Part shown: positions 37,128 through 46,083 of the stretch, one piece after another
How the letters are laid out: every line of letters starts with the position of its first letter
Position numbering within the stretch: the first letter of the stretch is position 1
Source of the DNA: WLXB01 sp040221475
GTDB taxonomy: Bacteria; Pseudomonadota; Alphaproteobacteria; Rhodospirillales; Rhodospirillaceae
Direction: 5' to 3'
NCBI GenBank assembly: GCA_040221475.1
Contig: JAVKEJ010000032.1
Span: 310,001-374,000 of the forward strand
Length of the DNA stretch: 64,000 nucleotides
Program-made: the position numbers and the translations under genes
The notes under the pieces: generated by a model
The model's database searches: none
What the model was told of the DNA's origin: nothing
Seen by the model: the letters and a program-made list of their open reading frames with translations, nothing else

Positions 37128-39080
37128 ATGGGAGCCAAACGACGATCTTCAAACACGGCTCTCTCCTCTGCCAATGCCTCTCTGACGCTGCTCAAAGACG
37201 GTAAACCCAAACAAGCGCTCGACCACGCAGAACAGGCGCTGAAAGACGCACCGGCGCATCCTGCGCTGTGGCAAGTGATTGGACTCGCGGCTCTCAAATT
37301 GGGTCAAGCTGAGAAGTCAGCAGCCGCCTTGGCCGCCTCTCTCAGCGCCAAGGCTGAACAGCCCGGCATATGGGAAATCTACGGCGGTGTGTTGGAGACT
37401 CTAGAGCGGCATGAGGATGCGCTGAACGCCTACACCCAAGCAACGCGATATTTTCCAAACACTCCAGATTCCTACCGCTTGCAAGGCGCCATATTACAGA
37501 CGCTGATGCGCTTTGACGCGGCCATTGCTGCCTACGCTAAATCGCTGAGCCTGAATCCAAAACAGCCAGAGACGTGGTTACACAAAGGCACGCTCGAGTT
37601 CACCACCGGAAACAACACAGCCGCAGCACAGTCCTTCGCACAGGCGCTCTCCTACGATACGAATCTCGCGAAAGCCTGGCGCGGTCAGGGCGCAATACGG
37701 GCAGAACAAGGCAACCGTGAAGCGGCCATAGAAGACTTCCGTAAAGCCATCGCCCTGGACCCACGGGATGCGGCGACTCATCGTCAACTGGCCTCTGTGC
37801 TATGGGAGATGCACCACGTGGATCAAGCAGACGTGCTGTTTCAAAAGTCGCTGGCGCTTGACCCTGAGTGTGCCGCGACTTTGGCCAGCATGGCGGCCAT
37901 GTATGAGCAAACCAATCGCCTTGAAGAGGCAGGAGCCGCAGCTGACCAAGCCCTGGCAAAAGACTCCCACAATACGCTCGCACAGATTGTCAAAGCGACC
38001 CTGGCCCGGCGCGCTGGCAAAAATGACGTCGCGTTGCAGGCCCTCACCCAATTGTCGGCAACAGTGGACACCCTCACGGAACGAGAAGCGGTGGCCTTTG
38101 AACTGGCGCGACTGCACGATAAACTGGGTCAGACGGAGGAGGCGTTTAAACATTTTTCAACCGGCAATGCGGCGCAAATTCAAAGCCCGGCCGGTCAGCG
38201 TATCAATCACAAAAAGTACATCGCCCAGATCACACGTGAAGCCGAATTGCTTGAAACAGCGGCCCCTCTGCACCACCCATCCACCCCACCAATCGACGAG
38301 CCCGCAGATCCGGTTTTTCTCATCGGGTTTCCACGATCGGGAACGACACTGTTGGATCAAGTACTGAACAGCCATACAGATGTGGCGGTGATGGAAGAGC
38401 GCCCCCCGTTGGTGCAGGTGCACGAACGCTTAACCGCGTTGGAACTGAAGTCTGGAACCCCATTCACCCGGTTGGATGAAGAACAACGCCAAGCGGCCCG
38501 CCGGTATTATTTTGATATGGCGCGCACGTTTGTGCCCGATCTGGACAACCGACTGTTTGTCGACAAATACCCCCTGAGCACAGCGAAAATCAGGATCATT
38601 AAACTGCTGTTTCCCGAGGCGCGTATTATCTTTGCCCTGCGTCATCCCTGCGACGTGGTGCTCAGCTGTTTCATGCAGCGTTTTACATTGAACATGGCGA
38701 TGACACATTTTACGTCTTTAAGTGGCGCAACTAATTTATATGCCCTGGTGATGGGCTTGTGGATCAAACATCATGCCGCACTGAAATTTAAAGTGCACAC
38801 AATTCGCTATGAAGATGTCGTGCAAGACTTTGAAGCCCAGATCAAAGGCGTATTGACCTTTCTCGGCCTGCCTTGGGACGAAGCAGTGTTGTCTTTTCAT
38901 AAACATGCCCGGCAGCGCCACTTGCGTACAGCCAGTTCTAGCCAGGTCACACAACCTTTGTATACGTCGGCGCTGGGCCGTTGGAAAAAATACGCAACGC
39001 ATCTTGAGCCACACATGCGCACCCTGCAGCCATTTATCAAAGAATTTGGCTATGACAGTGATATTAGTGAGGGTAATTGA
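37128..39080 (+). CDS. TPR-containing sulfotransferase family protein
   Basis: A 650-aa protein with an N-terminal run of about eight tetratricopeptide repeats (residues about 20-330) and a C-terminal sulfotransferase domain. The PAPS 5'-phosphosulfate loop is VFLIGFPRSGTTLLDQVLNSH and the 3'-phosphate loop appears in RIIFALRHPCDVVLSCFMQ. The TPRs probably choose a protein or peptide partner. It lies 11 bp after the Kef-type antiporter. No sulfation pathway genes are nearby. Substrate unknown. Confidence 0.88.
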   Translation: MGAKRRSSNTALSSANASLTLLKDGKPKQALDHAEQALKDAPAHPALWQVIGLAALKLGQAEKSAAALAASLSAKAEQPGIWEIYGGVLETLERHEDALNAYTQATRYFPNTPDSYRLQGAILQTLMRFDAAIAAYAKSLSLNPKQPETWLHKGTLEFTTGNNTAAAQSFAQALSYDTNLAKAWRGQGAIRAEQGNREAAIEDFRKAIALDPRDAATHRQLASVLWEMHHVDQADVLFQKSLALDPECAATLASMAAMYEQTNRLEEAGAAADQALAKDSHNTLAQIVKATLARRAGKNDVALQALTQLSATVDTLTEREAVAFELARLHDKLGQTEEAFKHFSTGNAAQIQSPAGQRINHKKYIAQITREAELLETAAPLHHPSTPPIDEPADPVFLIGFPRSGTTLLDQVLNSHTDVAVMEERPPLVQVHERLTALELKSGTPFTRLDEEQRQAARRYYFDMARTFVPDLDNRLFVDKYPLSTAKIRIIKLLFPEARIIFALRHPCDVVLSCFMQRFTLNMAMTHFTSLSGATNLYALVMGLWIKHHAALKFKVHTIRYEDVVQDFEAQIKGVLTFLGLPWDEAVLSFHKHARQRHLRTASSSQVTQPLYTSALGRWKKYATHLEPHMRTLQPFIKEFGYDSDISEGN

Positions 39081-39138
39081 CGCGAGACACAGGCCCCAGA
39101 TGTTGTGAGACGGAACCGGGTGAGCGATAGTCCCTTGC

Positions 39139-40323
39139 ATGAGTCACATTAAAATCTATGCATTATTAGGTGTCGGTGCCATTTTACTTTTGGTTACTGG
39201 CTTTGCCCTGAACGAACGCGTTTTTCTCACCCGCTATCTCACTTACGAGGGGGACCCGCTGGCGTTACCCCTTGCCTGGTATGCCCCCTTAGAAACTGTG
39301 CGCGGTGCACAACAAGATGACCTGCCAATCGCGGATGGACAGGACAGGCGTGTGCCGCCAGATGTTTTAGACTCTGTGACACAGTATTCTGCCGAGCAAG
39401 GGTCGCATTCTCTGATCATTGTTCATAACGGCGTGATTCAAACTGAGCAGTATTGGGGCGAAGCAACGCGCGACACCCGCTTTAATCCCCAATCCATGTC
39501 CAAAGTTCTTGTTGCCTTACTGACCGGAATCGCGATTGACGAGGGGCATATTGCATCGGTTGATGACCCGCTAAGCTTTTATATCGACGAATGGCGCGAT
39601 GATCCGCGAGGCAGAGCAACCATCCAGCAAACCTTGTGGATGACAGCCGGACTTGAACAATTGTTGACGTCCTATGAGGTCAGTCCGTTTGGCCGGGAAG
39701 GGCAATATGCTTTTGGCGATGATTACATGGCTGAAGTTTTAGACTTAAAACTGAAAGACGCACCCGGCACCACATTTGAGTACAACAACGACGAAACCAA
39801 TGTCCTTGGTCTGGCGATTGAACGTGCCACCGGCAAACGTTACGCCGATTATTTATCCGAGAAACTATGGCAGCCTCTGGGGCTGGCTGACGCTGCGCTA
39901 TACGTGGACCATGAAGGTGGCACCTCATTTAAACACTGTTGCGCGTTCTCGCGCCCCTACGACTGGGCCAAGATTGGTCTGTTGATTGCAAATAATGGTC
40001 AATGGCAAGGCTATCAAATTGTTTCAGCAGACTGGATAAATGCCATGACGACAGGGTCTCCGCTGAACAAAAATTACGGGTATTTGATGTGGCTTGGCAG
40101 CGATTACATCCGTCCTGGAAAATCAGCCCCTTCAGGCAGCGGTCTGCCAGTTGCACCGGAAGGCTATGCTGCAGATGATATGATTGTGTTGCTTGGGTTG
40201 GGGGAGCAACGGGTATGGATTTCTCCGTCCAACAAGTTGGTTATTGTGCGCGGAACGCGCACCTGGGCACCTTCATGGAACGAAACAAAGATTCCTAACA
40301 TGATCTTGCGCGCGCTGTATTAG
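39139..40323 (+). CDS. serine hydrolase, beta-lactamase class C family
   Basis: A 394-aa penicillin-binding-protein-like hydrolase with an N-terminal membrane anchor (about residues 7-24). The SxxK nucleophile motif is in FNPQSMSKVLVALL and the YxN motif in FEYNNDETNVLG. Members include esterases, D-aminopeptidases and beta-lactamases; the substrate cannot be read from sequence. By eye it is less G/C-rich at third positions than its upstream neighbours. A strong terminator follows its stop by about 140 bp. Confidence 0.9.
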   Translation: MSHIKIYALLGVGAILLLVTGFALNERVFLTRYLTYEGDPLALPLAWYAPLETVRGAQQDDLPIADGQDRRVPPDVLDSVTQYSAEQGSHSLIIVHNGVIQTEQYWGEATRDTRFNPQSMSKVLVALLTGIAIDEGHIASVDDPLSFYIDEWRDDPRGRATIQQTLWMTAGLEQLLTSYEVSPFGREGQYAFGDDYMAEVLDLKLKDAPGTTFEYNNDETNVLGLAIERATGKRYADYLSEKLWQPLGLADAALYVDHEGGTSFKHCCAFSRPYDWAKIGLLIANNGQWQGYQIVSADWINAMTTGSPLNKNYGYLMWLGSDYIRPGKSAPSGSGLPVAPEGYAADDMIVLLGLGEQRVWISPSNKLVIVRGTRTWAPSWNETKIPNMILRALY

Positions 40324-40655
40324 GTTATGATTGCAGTGCGCGGAACGTATCTGCTGAAATTATCTACTTAACGGTGAGGCGAGATAAAAGTTTCCAAAAA
40401 ACTTTCGAAACACCATCTCACATTTTTTCTCTTAGAACCCGCTTCGGCACTATCTGTTAAGCCTATTAAGCCGTGACGACAGATTGTCATCACGGCTTTT
40501 CACGTCAGGCACGAACATCTGATTGATCTGCGCGACTATTGGTGTGAAATGAGTCTGTGCAGTTAAAGTATGGAAAATGCCACAGGGCGGCCAGATTCAA
40601 CACTGACGCGGTGTCGCCGGGCAATCGTGCAATTTATAGAGTGAGGTCGCGTCAT
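40324..40655. other. 332-bp intergenic region, convergent genes
   Basis: This convergent gap holds the terminator at 40468-40500 and otherwise only unstructured sequence. A T-run (CATTTTTTCTC) lies near 40420. No tRNA-like fold, no ORF with a good start and no repeat was found. Confidence 0.6.
40468..40500 (+). terminator. rho-independent terminator after serine hydrolase
   Basis: A 13-bp stem with one mismatch (AAGCCGTGACGAC with GTCATCACGGCTT), a 5-base loop and TTTT afterwards. It may also stop the minus-strand copper cluster, as the left side reads TTAATAGG on that strand. Confidence 0.8.
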
Positions 40656-42086
40656 TTAGACGACAGGATATCTTGCATAGCGGCGCACCGACCAAACCCC
40701 GAGGACCAAAACGAATACCGCTAAGCCCAGTGCCGGCCCCAGTGTTGATCGCGCCACCTTGTCGACCCCCCAATCACTGTAGTCAAAGATGGGAATCTGA
40801 TCGAACTCTTGAGACGTCATGCGACTGCCTTTGACCACGCGGCTGGTGAAAAACCCACGCCAGTTTTCGTGGAAGTCCAAAACCTGCGTAACGAAGTCTG
40901 AAAACCGTTCCGTGCCCGTACCAGACACCCCATTTAAGGCGTTCTGAGCAACAATGGCCGGAGACACATATTGCAACAGATCAACAAGACCTTGCCGACG
41001 TGCGGCTTGAAGATCAAAGGCTTCAAGGAGGGGTTGTGTCGCCCGCTCTACGGCTGAGTCCGTGGCCATCACCTGTATGAAAAACTGATCAGCGTTGGCG
41101 TCTCCGCCCGCCATTTCTGGGTGATCGAAGAAAAAGGCTTCGCGGGATTCGGCGGCTTCCTGATCCGCGACTTCGGTCGCTTCGCGCATTTCCGTTGTCA
41201 GTTCCACACGCGACGGAGCTGGAAACAACGTTGTGGCGGCGACATTCACCAACGCTGGAATGACCACAACAAACACCAGCCACAAGTTAGCCAAAATAAC
41301 GCCATTGGTGACGGAAGGCTTGTTCCAGGCGTTCACAAACAATGCAAGACCAAACCAGAAAAAGGCGTAAAGCGAGACCACCAAAAACCACAGCCCGAAG
41401 CGAAACCAGACCGCCTGTGAACCTAAGTCCGGTTCGGTCAAAGCGACCGCCGCAAGTCCTACCACCAGCAGAAGTAAAAAGATTAGCAACGCACGAGCTG
41501 CGCCTTTGGCTAAAATAAAGGCTGTTTTGGAAACCCCATGGGCCAGGACAAGGCTAAGCACACCGCTTTCTTTTTCCCGTGACATCAGATCGAACGTGAG
41601 GGCAACGATGAAGATGGGGAGCAAAAAGACAATAACAAAGGCAACATCAAAGCTGCCTGCCAACACGTTCAAAGGGTTTTGAATTTCGGTTTCGTTTAGA
41701 AAGGTGAGCGCCGGATGTGCCGTGACTTTGTAGTAGGTGGGCTGCACATCGGTCTGACCGATCGACAAACCGGCCAAAGGCGTTGGTGGCAAAACTGTGT
41801 AGTGACTGAGCACCGACAAGCCAACAGCCCCGGGACTTGCAGCTGGCGGTGGGGGCTGAGAGGTGTCGGCTTCCCAGCGCTCAACAGACCCCTTTAATGC
41901 AGATTGAGTCACCATCTCATCGCTGTTGAGAGCGCTTCCCATTTCGGCCATCTGGTCGATGCGAGCGGCACCATTAAGGGCGGCGAGAATGGTCAGCACC
42001 AACAGCAGGCCCAGCACCAACCACCACATGCGATTGTGCCGAAGAATAACCCACTCTTGCGCGAAGACAGATCCAAAACCGTTCAT
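40656..42086 (-). CDS. ABC-2 type transporter permease (DUF3526-like), second of pair
   Basis: A 476-aa membrane protein with an N-terminal helix (MWWLVLGLLLVLTILAALNG), a large periplasmic loop, and several helices (AFVIVFLLPIFIVALTFDLMSREKESGVLSLVL and following), ending in LGPALGLAVFVLVLGVWSVRRY. The MSREKESGVL-type segment is the hallmark of ABC-2 permeases of the DUF3526/NosY-like group. The start at 42086 is selected by AGGGAGAG upstream. It follows the first permease by 10 bp. No ATPase gene is adjacent. Confidence 0.85.
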   Translation of the reverse strand: MNGFGSVFAQEWVILRHNRMWWLVLGLLLVLTILAALNGAARIDQMAEMGSALNSDEMVTQSALKGSVERWEADTSQPPPPAASPGAVGLSVLSHYTVLPPTPLAGLSIGQTDVQPTYYKVTAHPALTFLNETEIQNPLNVLAGSFDVAFVIVFLLPIFIVALTFDLMSREKESGVLSLVLAHGVSKTAFILAKGAARALLIFLLLLVVGLAAVALTEPDLGSQAVWFRFGLWFLVVSLYAFFWFGLALFVNAWNKPSVTNGVILANLWLVFVVVIPALVNVAATTLFPAPSRVELTTEMREATEVADQEAAESREAFFFDHPEMAGGDANADQFFIQVMATDSAVERATQPLLEAFDLQAARRQGLVDLLQYVSPAIVAQNALNGVSGTGTERFSDFVTQVLDFHENWRGFFTSRVVKGSRMTSQEFDQIPIFDYSDWGVDKVARSTLGPALGLAVFVLVLGVWSVRRYARYPVV

Positions 42087-42096
42087 CACACTCTCC

Positions 42097-43512
42097 CTAG
42101 CCCAACGTGACTTTGACTTTGCGCGCCGACAGCACACCGGCAGCGATTGAGAGGCCAAGCCACAGGAACATCACCATAAAACTTGGACCCAGCCGAGTAA
42201 GAATTTGGCCCAAGGATGCTTGCTGATATTCAAAGGGTTCGACAGAGGCCCACAACCCGGAATCAGCCCGATAATCAGCTTGGCCTGCTTCAGAGTTAAA
42301 GGTGATGTCGGTGTTCATTTTCTCGATCAATTCACGGCGATAGGTTTCGGCCTGACGGGTAAAATCGAGGTGGTGCGTCAGGGATGTGCCAGAGAGTTCC
42401 ATTGAAGCGAGTTGTGCCGCCAAGCGCGGCGAAGCGACGCTAAAAGTTTGATGCAAACCGGTTTGCTGATCGAAGATGCCATGTAGCTCGGAATAATATT
42501 TATCGAAAACCTGATTACCCAGTTTTTCCTGCAGATCAAAAATCATACCCTGAAAATTTATAGGCAGTTCCTCAACCGTTTCGACTTTATATAGAGCCAG
42601 TGTTTGCTCCTGGCGTTGCTGGACAATGGTATCGGGGCTGACGCCGTCCAAACCTGATTGCAACGCTTCTTCGATATTCTTTTGAAAGGCCACAGCGGTT
42701 GGCGTTGGGTAGAGCAATCGGGACACATCTGAAGCGGCGCGTGGCAATACAAAGCTGGAGATCGCCCAGAACCCGACCATAACGACCAGCGCAGCCTGCG
42801 CAGATTTCACATTGGCGGAGACAGCCAGGGTCAAAAACAAGAAGATCAAAGCATAAACGATATAGACCAGCACAAGAACAACGCCGTGTGCCAAGTACGC
42901 GCTTCCCCCTGGGCTGACCAGCAGCCCGATCAAGCCCAACACCAGGACAGGACCGATGAAAACGCCGAGTGCCGCGCTGGCCCCAAGCGCCTTGCCAAAC
43001 AGCAATTGCACCGGCGAGATTTGCATGCTGAGCACCTGACGCAAGGTGCCAGCTTCCCGTTCTCCGGCGAAAGAGGGAAAGGCCAACAGGATCACCAGCA
43101 GCGGCAGGAGCATTTGCAGCGTAAAGGCCGCCGTGAGTTCCCCAAAACGGGCGATGGCGGTCATATCGCGAGCCGGTTCACCCTCGGCGTTATTCTGTTT
43201 GTGCGCTTCGAGCCAGATCGAGACGCCCGTGTAACTGCCGATGCCGGTGTCAAAAAACGACAACGGCGTCACCGGTTTAAAGGCATATAAACCATAGTGC
43301 GCAGCCGCATGGGGGTTTTTATCGCCCTGGGCGGCGAACTGCATGTTGACGATTTCCTGGGCGGAGGCACGCTCGGTGGAAATATCAGCAAAGCGCTGCG
43401 CCGCTGTCCCCAAGGCTGCCACCAGCATCACGGCCAGAATCCCGGCCGACCATTTGATTCGCCCGTCGCGAATGATTTCCCGAAATTCCTTTCGGGCCAC
43501 AGTCAAAATCAT
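42097..43512 (-). CDS. ABC-2 type transporter permease (DUF3526-like), first of pair
   Basis: A 471-aa membrane protein, similar in layout to the following permease: N-terminal helix (GILAVMLVAALGTAAQRF), long periplasmic loop of about 250 residues between the last helices, and the segment AFPSFAGEREAGTLRQVLSM, the signature of ABC-2 permeases that signal to an ATPase. Related proteins such as NosY work with NosF and NosD in copper-centre assembly. No ATPase is encoded between 40.6 and 49.4 kb. It follows the CopC-CopD gene by 56 bp on the same strand. Confidence 0.85.
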   Translation of the reverse strand: MILTVARKEFREIIRDGRIKWSAGILAVMLVAALGTAAQRFADISTERASAQEIVNMQFAAQGDKNPHAAAHYGLYAFKPVTPLSFFDTGIGSYTGVSIWLEAHKQNNAEGEPARDMTAIARFGELTAAFTLQMLLPLLVILLAFPSFAGEREAGTLRQVLSMQISPVQLLFGKALGASAALGVFIGPVLVLGLIGLLVSPGGSAYLAHGVVLVLVYIVYALIFLFLTLAVSANVKSAQAALVVMVGFWAISSFVLPRAASDVSRLLYPTPTAVAFQKNIEEALQSGLDGVSPDTIVQQRQEQTLALYKVETVEELPINFQGMIFDLQEKLGNQVFDKYYSELHGIFDQQTGLHQTFSVASPRLAAQLASMELSGTSLTHHLDFTRQAETYRRELIEKMNTDITFNSEAGQADYRADSGLWASVEPFEYQQASLGQILTRLGPSFMVMFLWLGLSIAAGVLSARKVKVTLG

Positions 43513-43568
43513 GGTGCGCTCCGTTTCTTAGCTGCGCGTGTCCAGCATATTTCTATTGGACTGGTACT

Positions 43569-45203
43569 TTATTTTACCGGCACTGTGGTGCGGAAGATTT
43601 GTTTGTCGAAGTCATCCACAAACGCATCAATGCGCACGTCCCACTCTCCAGGGATGATCAATTGATCAAACATGAAATGGAACATGCCGGGACTGACCAT
43701 TTCACCTCGTCCTTCAATGCCTTCCAGCCCAGCGGTCGGCAGCGCCCAACTCATGGTGACGTCGACCATTTCAACCGGGTTGCCGGCGCCATCTTTAAAC
43801 TCGACCATGACCATATTAGAGGCGGTCGTGCTGGCCGGATCGACACTCATATCGGCTGTGTAGGTGCCTTTCACCACTGTGGTCTGGAAGCCCCCCCCCA
43901 TCATGCCGGCCATGCCGCCGCTGCCCATTTCCATGGTGGCGCGCGGTGGGGTGACGAGCGTCAGGGAAACCGCTGCCCCGATGATCAAGACCATGGCCGC
44001 GTATTCCATTTTAATTGTCCGGCGTAATTTTTCGGCGGCTGTGGGATCCGCTTTCTCTAAAGCCGGCGTGAGTTTTATCTTATTGATGGCAGCCAGACCA
44101 AGCAGCGCCAGGAAAACAATGATTTTTAAGGTCAGACGCAGACCATAATCTGTGGAGAGCATGTTTGCGGGTGACTCAACCTGGAACCAGGTGATCACAG
44201 CACCTGAAACAAATAAGGCACCGACAGTCCAGACAGCACGCTCGGAGAACTGCACCATCACAGCACCAGCTTCTTTAATCTCAGCCACTTGCGCAGTTTT
44301 CGCGAGCGGATACAACGCCGCCAACCAATAGGCTGCACAGAACAGGTGAACAGCGACCATGGTCGCCATCAGCCACACCGGTGGAGCCGTAGCCGCATGG
44401 CCCGTGACCAAGAAACTGCCGACCGCAACGACACTGCCGAGTGTTAAAAGGGCTGTCGGTTTTTGGGCCGGGTCTTTGCCAAAGGCAAAAAACAGAATCA
44501 GCAAACCGGGAATCCCAATTAACGCACTGGGGGCGAGGGTTGAATTGAGGCTCTGCATCCAGCTGTCTAGCGAGAAAATGGCGGTGACTCCGCCAAGCAT
44601 CATTTCGGCCCCTCCGAACCCTAACGCGAGGACGTAGGTGACTGCCGCGACGACAGCAGACAGACGACCCATTTTGTAGACCGACGCTTCAACGGTGGCC
44701 GGAATAGTCATGGTGAGGATGAACAAAGCCGCTCCCGCGGCCAGCAACATGGTGCCGTATTGGACAAAGCGATTGATGGCCACGGGCACGACCCAGCCAC
44801 TGGTTTCGCCGCCACCGGCGGCAACGTCTTCCATGGACGCAACAGCTTCACCGACTGCAAACACAACACTGCCGCCGACGGGGTGAGTATCGGCTGAAAT
44901 CACGCGGTAGGTGGCAATATAGGTACCATTTGGCAATTCACCGTTCAGCGGCAAGATCACATCGTAGCCATCCACACGCCACTCTCCCGGATCACCGACT
45001 TCTTTACCCGTGCGGTCCAGCACTTTGATGAAGATGGGGCCGACGTTTTCATTGAAGTTGAAAATGACTTCCTTGGGGGACACATCGAGACTGGAATCTG
45101 CCGCCGGGTTAGAGCCCAGCAAAACAGCATGGGACCAAGCGGGACCGATAAGGCCAATACTAAGCGCGATGGCCGCCAAAAGCAGAGTGTACAAGCGAGT
45201 CAT
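43569..45203 (-). CDS. CopC-CopD fusion with C-terminal YtkA/FixH-like domain
   Basis: A 544-aa copper-resistance protein. After the signal peptide, mature CopC is expected to start at His25 (AWSHAVLLGS), the copper-binding N-terminal His. A CopD domain follows with about eight helices. From about residue 421 a Met/Gly-rich linker (MEMGSGGMAGMMGGG) leads to a C-terminal beta domain (WALPTAGLEGIEGRGEM and PGEWDVRIDAFVDD) like YtkA/FixH. CopC-CopD fusions (YcnJ) are known; the third domain is less usual. It is in the copper-type cluster between the YcnI gene and the permease pair. Confidence 0.88.
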   Translation of the reverse strand: MTRLYTLLLAAIALSIGLIGPAWSHAVLLGSNPAADSSLDVSPKEVIFNFNENVGPIFIKVLDRTGKEVGDPGEWRVDGYDVILPLNGELPNGTYIATYRVISADTHPVGGSVVFAVGEAVASMEDVAAGGGETSGWVVPVAINRFVQYGTMLLAAGAALFILTMTIPATVEASVYKMGRLSAVVAAVTYVLALGFGGAEMMLGGVTAIFSLDSWMQSLNSTLAPSALIGIPGLLILFFAFGKDPAQKPTALLTLGSVVAVGSFLVTGHAATAPPVWLMATMVAVHLFCAAYWLAALYPLAKTAQVAEIKEAGAVMVQFSERAVWTVGALFVSGAVITWFQVESPANMLSTDYGLRLTLKIIVFLALLGLAAINKIKLTPALEKADPTAAEKLRRTIKMEYAAMVLIIGAAVSLTLVTPPRATMEMGSGGMAGMMGGGFQTTVVKGTYTADMSVDPASTTASNMVMVEFKDGAGNPVEMVDVTMSWALPTAGLEGIEGRGEMVSPGMFHFMFDQLIIPGEWDVRIDAFVDDFDKQIFRTTVPVK

Positions 45204-45282
45204 GAGTCTTCCCCAAAATCAACCAGCCTCCAGAGCTGGTATAGCAGCGTTTAGATGGTACGAGAGTTTATCTCAGACGAAG

Positions 45283-45317
45283 GGGCACAGACCAGCCCAT
45301 CTGGCCAGCCTGTGCCC
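45283..45317 (-). other. intercistronic stem-loop in the copper cluster
   Basis: GGGCACAG and CTGTGCCC enclose a smaller CCAG/CTGG hairpin in the 125-bp gap between the YcnI gene and the CopC-CopD gene. There is no T-run after it on the minus strand, so attenuation or RNA stability is as likely as termination. Confidence 0.5.
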
Positions 45318-45328
45318 AAAACCGATGC

Positions 45329-45985
45329 CTATTTGGCTTCAGCCGTCTGTTCTGTTGGCGTTGCGCCCGTCATTTCCAGATCCTCGCGAGACCATTCCCA
45401 TGGATACTGTGGCATCTCGGGTTTGTAGAGGACCGTATAGGGTGCCGGATGTGCAGTTGAGCCCATAAACTCTTCAAACTTTTTGCCGAACTCAGGGTCT
45501 TTGATGTCCAAAGCGGTTTCTGGCAAGTCTGTGTAGGGATCCCGGCTGTCGGCACAGATATTCACCATCTGCCAGAACAAAATTTTTCCGGGTTCATCGG
45601 GCAGTTTAGCGCGAAACTTGAAACCCTCGAGTCGGTTATACGGAGTCGGGGCAGATGGATTTTTCCAAATGATGGTATCAACCGTGCGCGTGATCGGGCG
45701 GCCCCCATCTCCGGCAACCGGCGGATTCACTTCGCGCATTTCCACTTCGACTTCCCATTCCCGCGTGTTCATCGGAGTGACGCGATAAACGCCCTCGGGA
45801 ATCTTGACTCGGACTTCTTTGACGTCTTCTGCCAAACAACCATGCGCCACACGCGCTTCCATATCCGCCATATAGCCAGCCGGTGCACGCAGTGTGGTCA
45901 TGTAGTTGTGCGCGGACGCGGAAGTTGCGGCAAGGAGTGCTGTGGCCCCGGCGGCAACGGTTGTGCATAACATCTTCTTCATCAT
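45329..45985 (-). CDS. YcnI-like DUF1775 copper-binding protein
   Basis: A 218-aa exported protein of the DUF1775 (YcnI) family. The signal peptide ends in TSASA, leaving His26 as the first residue of the mature protein (HNYMTTLRAPAGY); in YcnI of Bacillus the N-terminal His binds copper. The family body includes EARVAHGCLAEDVKEVRVKIP and IIWKNPSAPTPYNRLEGFKF. It lacks the C-terminal membrane helix found in the Bacillus protein and ends in a short Glu/Thr-rich tail. The ribosome-binding site is GGGAGGG. It is placed between the multicopper oxidase and CopC-CopD genes. Confidence 0.88.
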   Translation of the reverse strand: MMKKMLCTTVAAGATALLAATSASAHNYMTTLRAPAGYMADMEARVAHGCLAEDVKEVRVKIPEGVYRVTPMNTREWEVEVEMREVNPPVAGDGGRPITRTVDTIIWKNPSAPTPYNRLEGFKFRAKLPDEPGKILFWQMVNICADSRDPYTDLPETALDIKDPEFGKKFEEFMGSTAHPAPYTVLYKPEMPQYPWEWSREDLEMTGATPTEQTAEAK

Positions 45986-46083
45986 AAATCCCTCCCAGGA
46001 TGTGTTGGTTGCGTGGTGTGTAACGACCTAACGAACTGAGGAGTTATGAGCCAAACAGACCAGAAAAAGCCCATCCGTGTGTA

